Source: Hyparrhenia diplandra (taxonomy: Eukaryota > Streptophyta > Magnoliopsida > Poales > Poaceae). Taken from it: DNA of 64,000 nt. Below are positions 40,701 through 49,700 of this stretch, piece by piece. Each line of letters starts with the position of its first letter. Positions within the stretch are counted from its first letter, which is position 1. The notes under the pieces are model-generated. The model was not told where the DNA came from, made no database searches, and saw only the letters and a program-made list of their open reading frames with translations. The translations under genes and the position numbers were made by a program. Location of the stretch: the NCBI GenBank assembly GCA_015847255.1, contig JADLZK010004543.1, positions 2,108,001 to 2,172,000 on the forward strand, read 5' to 3'.

Positions 40701-43700
40701 GAACCCGTATGTATTTATTAATAATAGACGTATCCAATATTTTATTTCCTAGGCTTTAGAATACTTACACACTTGTCATCACAGCAAAAGAGAACTAATC
40801 ATTATAATGTTAGACTTTGAAAAGGCTTTTGACAAGGTGGAGCATGATTAATGTTACAAATCATGAGGCATAAGGGTTCCCCATAGTTCGGCTTAATTGG
40901 ATGAAATCTATCTTTCAATCATGCACCTTAGCAGTAATGCTTAGTGGTGTTCCAGGCAAGGTTTTTCATTGTAAAAAGAGGAGATAGGCAAGGAAACACT
41001 CTCTATCTCCCTCCTTTTTGTTCTAGCTGCAAATTCCATCAAACTCTTTTAAATGATGCAAGAAGATAGCAGCTTTTAAGCTTACCAGTACCCCTTTCTA
41101 GTGATGAGGATTTTCCAATTCTACAATTTGCAGATGATACGCTTATTTTTTATTAATGAGTTGAACAACCTCAAGGACCTCCTCTCCACTTTTGTAGATT
41201 CCTCTAGCATCATAGTTAATTTTTGAAAACTCTATGATGCTCCCTATTAATGTCTCTAAGGAGAGGCTAGACATACTTGATCAACATTTTGGATGTGTCA
41301 AAGGTATTTTCCCTTCTACATACTTGGGAATTCCTCTAAGTATAACCAAGCCCTCTGTTGTAGACTTCTGGCCTCTAGTTAATTAGTGTGAAACAAGGCT
41401 AGTGCCTTTTTCTTCTTATCTTAGTGAGGTAGGCGGCTAGAACTTACTAATGCAGTCATCACGGCTCTCCCTACTTTTGCCATGTCTAGTCTTATGCTTC
41501 CTAAGACTGTGATCAAACAAATCAATAAATATAGGAAGCATTGTTTATGGAGAGGGACAACAAAAAGACCCCCAAAGCAGCTTGGCCATGGTTACCTTAC
41601 CTAAATTAGGGCCTAGGTGTTCTTAACCTTTATGCACATAATGAGAGTTTGTTGATGATGCACATGCATAAGTTCTTTAATAGATTATAGGTATCCTGGG
41701 TATAGTTAGTCTAAGACAAATACTATTCTCGAGGAAATCTACCAATTTGTTCACTAAATTTTCAAATGTTCCTTCTGGGGGAGGGACATTCTTAATCTTG
41801 TAACTCAGTTCAAAGGTATGCCAGTAGTTTCTATACAGGATGGTAAAACATGTTTTTTTTGGCATCACTTATGGAATAATATTGTCCTTAGTTAGAACTA
41901 TTCAGAGTTGTGCTCTTTTGCAAAGAATCAGAATATCTTAGTTTATATGGCTGCTTCAACTGATTAGAATATCCACTTGCATCTTTCCCCTAAGGCCTAT
42001 AACTAGTTCTTGGTACTGCAAGACAACACTCAGAATCTGAATCTGCAACTTAACTCCCAGACATTTTGTGATCAATGGATATATATTTGGGGCAATCATC
42101 TCTTCTCTTCATGTAGAACATGTAAACATCACATTGGTCATAATCAAATACAAGTTTCCTTTAAATGGTTATGGAATTCATGTTGCCAAAACAAGCGCAA
42201 ATTTTTCTTTTCGCTCAACTTGTGCGACCATCTGAGTACCAGGCCTTTCTTCATAGGAGACATATGCATCTTCCTGATTACAAGTGTGTTCTTTGTGACT
42301 TGAATGTAGATGAAGATTTAGTTCACCTGCTCATTCACTGCCCTTTCTCTATGGCTTGTTGGTCTTCCATACAGTTGCATGTTCCATCAAGTTTCAACCC
42401 AAGAGATATCTTTATTGGCCTAAATTTCCAGCTGCATGTACCTTTCTTCATGGAGATTGTGATCACTATGTGTTTGTCTATATGGACTATGCAGAATGAT
42501 GTTGTTTTAGGAATCTTCAGGACTTAGTTAGCCATTGCAAGCAAGTGCTTAGGCAACAATGTTCCTTGGTTATCCTAAGAGCAAAGTCCAGACTCCATCC
42601 CAAAATAGATCATCGGCTAGAAGACCTTGTGTAACTTGCATGATTTTCGTTGTTTCCTTCTTTGTATCTTGATTGTACTTGTTGTAGCACTCTTTTAAAT
42701 TTTTAATAAAATCTAGTAGGGGTGCAAACCCCTACTATTCAGTGAAAGAATGCATGGGAGGTGGGATATAGATGGCTAGCAGGCAATGACATGTGTAGAT
42801 CATTGCCACAAGTGCGGCCCAATGGGTGTTGTCGACAAGTGGGCTAGTGGGAGATGGCATCGTGAAGGTACAACCACGAGGAATTTCATGGTGTTGTTTG
42901 ACATGGAAGACAAACAACACTAGACACAAGAACATGGTAATAGAAAACTCTCATGTAGTGAGATAAATTTATGCAAGGACATGGAAGAAGAGAGAGTAGT
43001 TTTCTTTTTTGAATTCAAGAGGAGTTACCCTTTGCTCTCTTTTATTAAAATCAATAGGCGAGGCCTTACAAAGTGTATCACGAAACAAAGAAGAAAATGG
43101 AAAAGTAAGCAAAATTACACATATCCTTCTAGCAATTGACTAATACTAATGTGTGGTTCATATCTAGCTTTTGCTCTAAGGAATAATTTAAGCAAATACA
43201 TGGGAGAGAGTAGTGTGGGATGGACCTTGCTTGCTATCTTCTTTGGTTTATATGTATGATCTAAAATAAGAACTAGCTGGGTCTATTACCTTGTGTAATT
43301 CATATCTATCTTGGTATTAGGAAAGAACTCATTAGGAATGCTTGCATTAGGAAAGGATCCATCAGGATCATGTATATTATTATAGTATCATGCATATTTG
43401 GATAGTATCCATCATGATTAACCATAGCCTAGTTGCCTTGTATTGTATCACAGACTGTGGCTTTATATATCCAGCACTCCGTCCACCACATTGGGTGTGA
43501 GGTATGATTGCTAAACCTTCTTACATGGTATCATGAGTCCGGGACTAGGTCCACTCGCCCAACCTCCCTGGCTGGCTGGCATACTCTAATTCACAAAGCA
43601 CATCCCCTCTCGACCATAGCCGGCAGCTCTAGTCCTCTAGTTCCATGCTACCACCATGACCTCTATTGCCTCCATCAGTAGCACGACTACCGCCCTCACC

Positions 43701-46700
43701 TGTGACTCTGCCTTGTCGGCTTTTGCCTCAGCGGTCTTCTACATCCATCCCTAGGCCACCATCTCGATCAAGACCCATGTGCCGATCACCCTCAAGTTGA
43801 AGTGCCTAACTTCACTCCCTGGATGTCCTTGTTTCTCTCCCTTTGCGTAAAGTTTAGCCTCCTCCTGCACGTCTAGCAAGCGGCCCACCCTACTGACGTG
43901 GCATGGGCTATCTCCAACTCCTGCATTTGCAACTGGCTTCTCAGCACCATCGGGGAGGGAATCCTCGTCCTCACCGAGGCACTGAATCAGACCACCCTTA
44001 AGTTGCGGACGACAATCTCCAGCATCTTACAAGCAAACAAGGCCTCTCATGTCATCTTTCTTAGTCACCGAATTCAACTAGATGACTCAAGGGGATATCT
44101 CTATCAATGCCTACTGCTAGAACAAGAGTACCATAGTCGTTACCTTGTGTGACATTGGCCACACTATCCTTGACTGATAGCTCATCCTCAACCTCCTATG
44201 CGGCATCAGGCCCTGCTTCTTAGGCAATGCCCAAAGGACACGATTCCACCAACTAGTGTCGCCACCTCCCGTGAATGGCTCTCCTTGCAAGCACTCCATC
44301 CTATGGCTCTACCTACCATGTGCCCTTGTTCGGCAAAAGGGTACCCCAGGAGCAACTGGTAGCATCGGGGTGCCCGGGCTGGAACCGCTTTCTGGCAACT
44401 ATTGTAATTAGTGGAAAGGCTATGGAGTGGCAGTTCATCTTAGGGCGGTAGCCAAGGTCCTCCCAGGTTAGCCGACTCCTAGTTCTGCTTCTCCCCATGA
44501 GGCGCCAATAGTAGGTGTGCGACGGCTACGGGCGGCGGCACCGAACAATAGCCCTTGCATCTGGGGGGCTCCTTCATAGGCCCATCTGCCTTTGTCCCCA
44601 CAAAGTATTCTAGCGGTGCCCCACCTACACCACTGGGCTCTACTTCCTGGAATCAGACCGGCCTTGTCACCGCCTTAAACCAGCTGTCACTCTAGGGTCC
44701 CAGCCCCTTAGTCCTTGACAAGGGTGCATCTAGACACATGTCACCCTCACATGCTATATTGCTCTCCTGCCTCCCTCACTTTGTCTCCTTCATTATGGTT
44801 GGTAATGGCAGTAATCCCCATCTCCTATCATGACACCTCCACCTTATCACCGCCTTGAACCAGCTATCACTCTAAGGTCCCAACCCCTAAGTCCTTGACA
44901 TGGTGCTTCTAGACGCTTGTCACCCTCAGATGCTATATTACTCTCCTACCTCCATCACTTTTGTCTCCTTCATTATTGTTGGTAATGTCGGTAACATCCC
45001 CATCTCCTGTTGTGACACCTCTACCTTATCATTAGCCAATACAACCTTTCAACTTAATAATGTCCTTGTTGCTCCTACTCTAGTGTGCATTCTCCTTTCC
45101 ATTCATCAATTTACTTGCAACAATTCATGTTTCATTGAATTTGATGCTATAGTCCTGTATCCTCGCCAACTCGCCTAGCATCTGGCATCATCTTGTTGGT
45201 CATCTAGGTCCTTCTACCCTCACACTCTATAGAACATGTCCATCAAATGTAATAAGCAGCAGCTGTCTCTATGTCATGCTTGTCAACTTGGCAAACACAT
45301 CCGGCTCCCAATGTCAGTAGTTCTACTTTTGTCACTAGCTCCATATTTGAGTTACTTCACTATGATGCATGGACATCTCCTGTTCTGAGTACTTCAGGGT
45401 TCAAATATTATCTTATTTTGAGCACTATAACATATTACTTGAACTAATGCCCCTCAGCCACTATACAGCATGGCATTCCCTACCAACTACACCAACAGCT
45501 CCTGGATTTCTCCTTCCTCTATGTGTTTGGCTAACTCTATTATCCAAACCTCAGTGTCACGACATCCCATGAACTCTCTCCTCGTTCGGCCCCATACGTG
45601 TTCCCCGCTACCCTAACCCCATGCATACATGTTCCTCGGCTACACTGCCTGGACTGGACATGGCCACTCAGCATGTTATCCTCTCACATCATGTTGTGTT
45701 AAATGAGACTACATTCCCCTTTATTACTGCTTTGTCGACGACCTCCATGACGCAATCACCTTGACTTCATGATGCAGGGACTCTCTCCACCAGTGGATAC
45801 TACGCCTCTTCGCTTTGAGTGCCCACTTTCACCTCTCCCAGTAGTGAGGCTACGCTGCAGAACTCCTAGGAACTAGCGATCATCTATGCTAGTCCGACAC
45901 AGGTTCTAGGTTGGCTAGTGTACTCGGCTCCATGTTCTGATGGGACCGGTCTCTTTTAACGTTAGCTATCAGCGGTGCCGGTGACCCATGGTGTCTATGA
46001 TGCCCCATGTGGCGCCCCCTGCAGCACCCATGGCACCCTTAGTAGTTCCCCCGGTGATGTCCCCGGTGGCTCTTGCTGCACCTCCACCACCACAATCACG
46101 CATGTCATGGCTATAGACCGACAGCTTGCACCCGTTCGATAGCTATGGGTTCTTTGCCACGATGGCCTCCCCAATTCCAATTCCAACAAACTATTGTAGC
46201 TTCCTAGATGAACCCAACTGGCATGCTACGATGTTGGTGGAATACAATACTCTTCTCACCAATAGGACCTAGCACCTCATACCTCTGCCCCTAGCGCTAA
46301 TATCATCATAGGAATGTGGCTATTAAAGTACAAGTTCCACTCCGATGGCACGCTGGCTTGGCACAAGGCGCACCTGGTCATTTGCAGCTTCTCCCAGCAG
46401 GCTGGCGTCCATTACAATGATACCTTTAGCCTAGTTGTCAAACTAGCAATGATCTATACTATCCTCAGCATCGCTGCCTCACATTCTTGGCCCATTCATC
46501 AGTTCGACCTAAAGAACTCCTTCCTCCATGGACACCTCGAGGAGACGGTCTACTTCCAACAACCATCTGGCTTCGTCGATTTGGCCACTCCTGACTATGT
46601 CTATTTGCTACAGAAGTCCCTATATAGACTCAAGTAAGCACCTTAGGCTTGAAATTAGTGATTCACCAGCTACATCTGCACCATCGACTTCGCTTCATCT

Positions 46701-49700
46701 AAGTCTGATGCCTCCCTCTTCATGTACCAAGAGGGCGCTAGCATCGCTTATCTGCTCCTCAGCGTTGATGACATCATCCTTATGGTGTCATCCCTAAGCT
46801 GCTCCGCCATGTCAAGCTGAACTCGAGTCATGGCCCCGCCTCCACTCGAGAATTCGCCATGACGGACCTCGGTGAGCTCCACCACTTCCTCGTAATTGTT
46901 GTGACATGGGATGGGTCCCGATCTGTTCCTCTCTTAGTGCAAGTACACCTTTGACCTCCTCCAGTAGAGACTAGCATGTCCGAGTGCCACCCCACTTCCA
47001 TGCCTACTAATGCATAGACCAAATTGTCCACCACTGATGGTGCCCCGATGGCTGACACCTCTAAATATCGGAGCCTTGCCGGCACACTTCAGTACCTCAC
47101 CCTGTCCCATTTGGCCTAACATTTCCTTTGTTGTTCAGCAAGTCTTCTAGTTCATGCATGGCCCACATGAGCCGCACATGGTGCTGATCAAGTGCATCCT
47201 ATGGTATGTGGAGACCACACTCTCCATCAGCCTCCATCTAGGCACCGATCTCATTGACCAAATCACAACCTACTCCAATATATAATAGGCTGGCTACCCA
47301 GGTACCCGCTGCTTCACCTCTAGCTTATATGTCTTCCTCTGTGACAATCTAGTGTCTTGGTCCTCCAAAAGCCAAACCATGGTCTTTCGCTCCAGCATTG
47401 AGGCCGAATACTAGACAATTGCGTATGTTATCACTGAGTGTTGTTGGCTCCGGCAACTTCTTCAAGATCTCCACATCTCAGTTCCGTTGACTATCGTGGT
47501 CTACTGTGACAATGTTAGTGCTATCTACATGACTGCTAATCCTATCCACCACCATCACACCAAGCATATAGAGATCGACATCAACTTCTTTCATGAGATA
47601 GTGGCCCTAGGGCAGATTCACATCCTCTATATCTCTTCAGCTCACCAATTCGTGGATATCATGACCGTGGTCATCCTATGCAATTCACTGATTCATGGAT
47701 ATCATGATCCTGTGCATCCCTTAAGCTCACTGATTTTTGGTCTAGCTAGTGTGTCCGTGATCCTCCTGCCAATTCGACAACGGGCGGGTTCTAGGAGTGG
47801 ACTCATTAAGAATGCTTGTATTAGGAAAGGATCCATCAGGATCATGTATATTAGGATAGTATCATGAATATTAGGATATTATCCATCAAGATTAACCATA
47901 GCCATGTTGCCTTGTATTGTATTGTTAATTGTAGCTATATATATCTAGCACCACCCACATTGGGTGTGTAGTTTGATTCCTAAACCTTTACACTATGGTC
48001 CAAAGAAGCCACTGTGATCCAAAGAAGTTAGATTTCACTAAAATAAATTCTATAAAGGAGTATGAAGTTCTGCAGAAACGCGTGGAAATTGTCTTGTATA
48101 CTTCATTTCAAGTTACGCCCATATAGTTTGAAGTATTTTATAGAATGAGTTGACTACTACTAGGAAGAATATGATATATATGTCCATGGTTATTGTGTCA
48201 TTAATCTTGTGCATAATTGTATTTTCAACATATTTTTTGATATATATATTCAAGTTGCTTGATGTGCTAAGTTTAGAATTCCAATTCGCTTGTGAATATC
48301 TGCATTGCATTCTATTCACACATGGAATCTGGTCACGCTGATGATAGGGCCAAGGCCTAGGCCCAAGACATGGCCTGAGAGACCTGACTAGACCCAAAGC
48401 AGGGCCGTCATGAACAGTAGTGCCGTCACCACCATAGATTAGTTGAGGTCAGTTTAGAATGCTTAGAGGCTAAGTCCCCTAGGACGTTAAATACAAGGGG
48501 CTATGTAACCTTTCAATTTAAGCAAGGAATAGGCCCAACTGCCCTCTGTCATCACTCCTCTCTCCGCCCTCTCCCTACATTGCCGCCTCCCTCGCCGCTG
48601 CCCCAATTAAACTCTAGCCGCCACCCACACTTCCTCCAATTGCTAACGCCACTAGGTCCTCCCATCCTAGCCGCCGTCACCTGGGTCACCCAACCCAACT
48701 GACTTGTTACATCTGGTATTTGGAGACTAGATGATCCATGGATTCCATAACCACCAATTTGGATGAAATCAACAAGTAACTCATGGATCTAGACATGCGT
48801 CTGCATGCCCTCGAGCAGACACTCAGCCATGGAGACGCCGCCATCTACAACCTTGCTGTGGAGACACCACAAGCTATGATTGGCGCCAATGACTCCTTCA
48901 CCAACACCAATGTGGAGCAATCCCTCAAATCTGATAGCCTAGAGATCATCGGGAGGTGTCGAACAAGTTGTTTCGCCTGCCGCTGCTCCATGAGCCGCCC
49001 ACTTCTTTGCTCGACCGGCCCGACCACTCCCGCTCCTCCCGCCATCCGAGAATGCCCGAGATAGTGAGGGTGTGCGGTAGAGAAGGAGATGTTGGGGGTG
49101 ATGGACCAAGAGTGAGGGAGAGGATGGAGTGGAGAAGAGGTTGACGTCTCAGGAGGAGAAATGGCTAATGTGAGTCCCCAAACCCTAACATCTCATATAA
49201 AAGTACCTAGCTTGTAGCTTTTTTCGGTTCGAGTACCCATCTGGAAAACACACAATAGTTTAAGTACCCACAACACAATTTACTCATATATATAAATATG
49301 TATATATATATATATATATATATTGATTAACCGTAAGCGGGCCCATAGTAAATAAAAAGTGTGCCACGATTAAACGGGCATTATACCGTGAGAGGCAAAA
49401 TGACGCCTAACCTCGGTTAGGTTTTGTGGGGTGTCCTACAAAATCATTTGTGTAGTAGTGCGAGTGGTCCCAAAGCAGGCCTGATGTGAACAGTACCAAT
49501 GGTACTGTAGCACTATTGAGCACTGTATCGCCGCCATAGGTTAGGTTAGATCAATTTAGATACAAGGGGCTATCTAACCTTTTCAATCTCAAGCAAAGGA
49601 ACATGCCATGTGCCTTCTATATTCTCCCCTTCTCTTTCTCTATCTGCGCCGCCGCCCCTCTCCCCTGTGCCGCGCCACCCCCTCGCCACCACTGGTAAAC

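Larger units (their letters stand above)
43312..47992 (+). mobile_element. Copia element C, complete in layout but decayed
   Basis: Two short LTRs (about 43312-43525 and 47787-47992), ending CTTACA and TTTACA, flank gag, protease, integrase, reverse transcriptase and RNase H remnants. The primer site TGGTATCATGAG follows the 5' LTR. The flanks CTATC and CTATG differ at one base, an aged 5-bp target duplication. In-frame stops and shifts occur throughout, so it is inactive. It lies in intron 5, antisense to the host gene. Confidence 0.85.
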
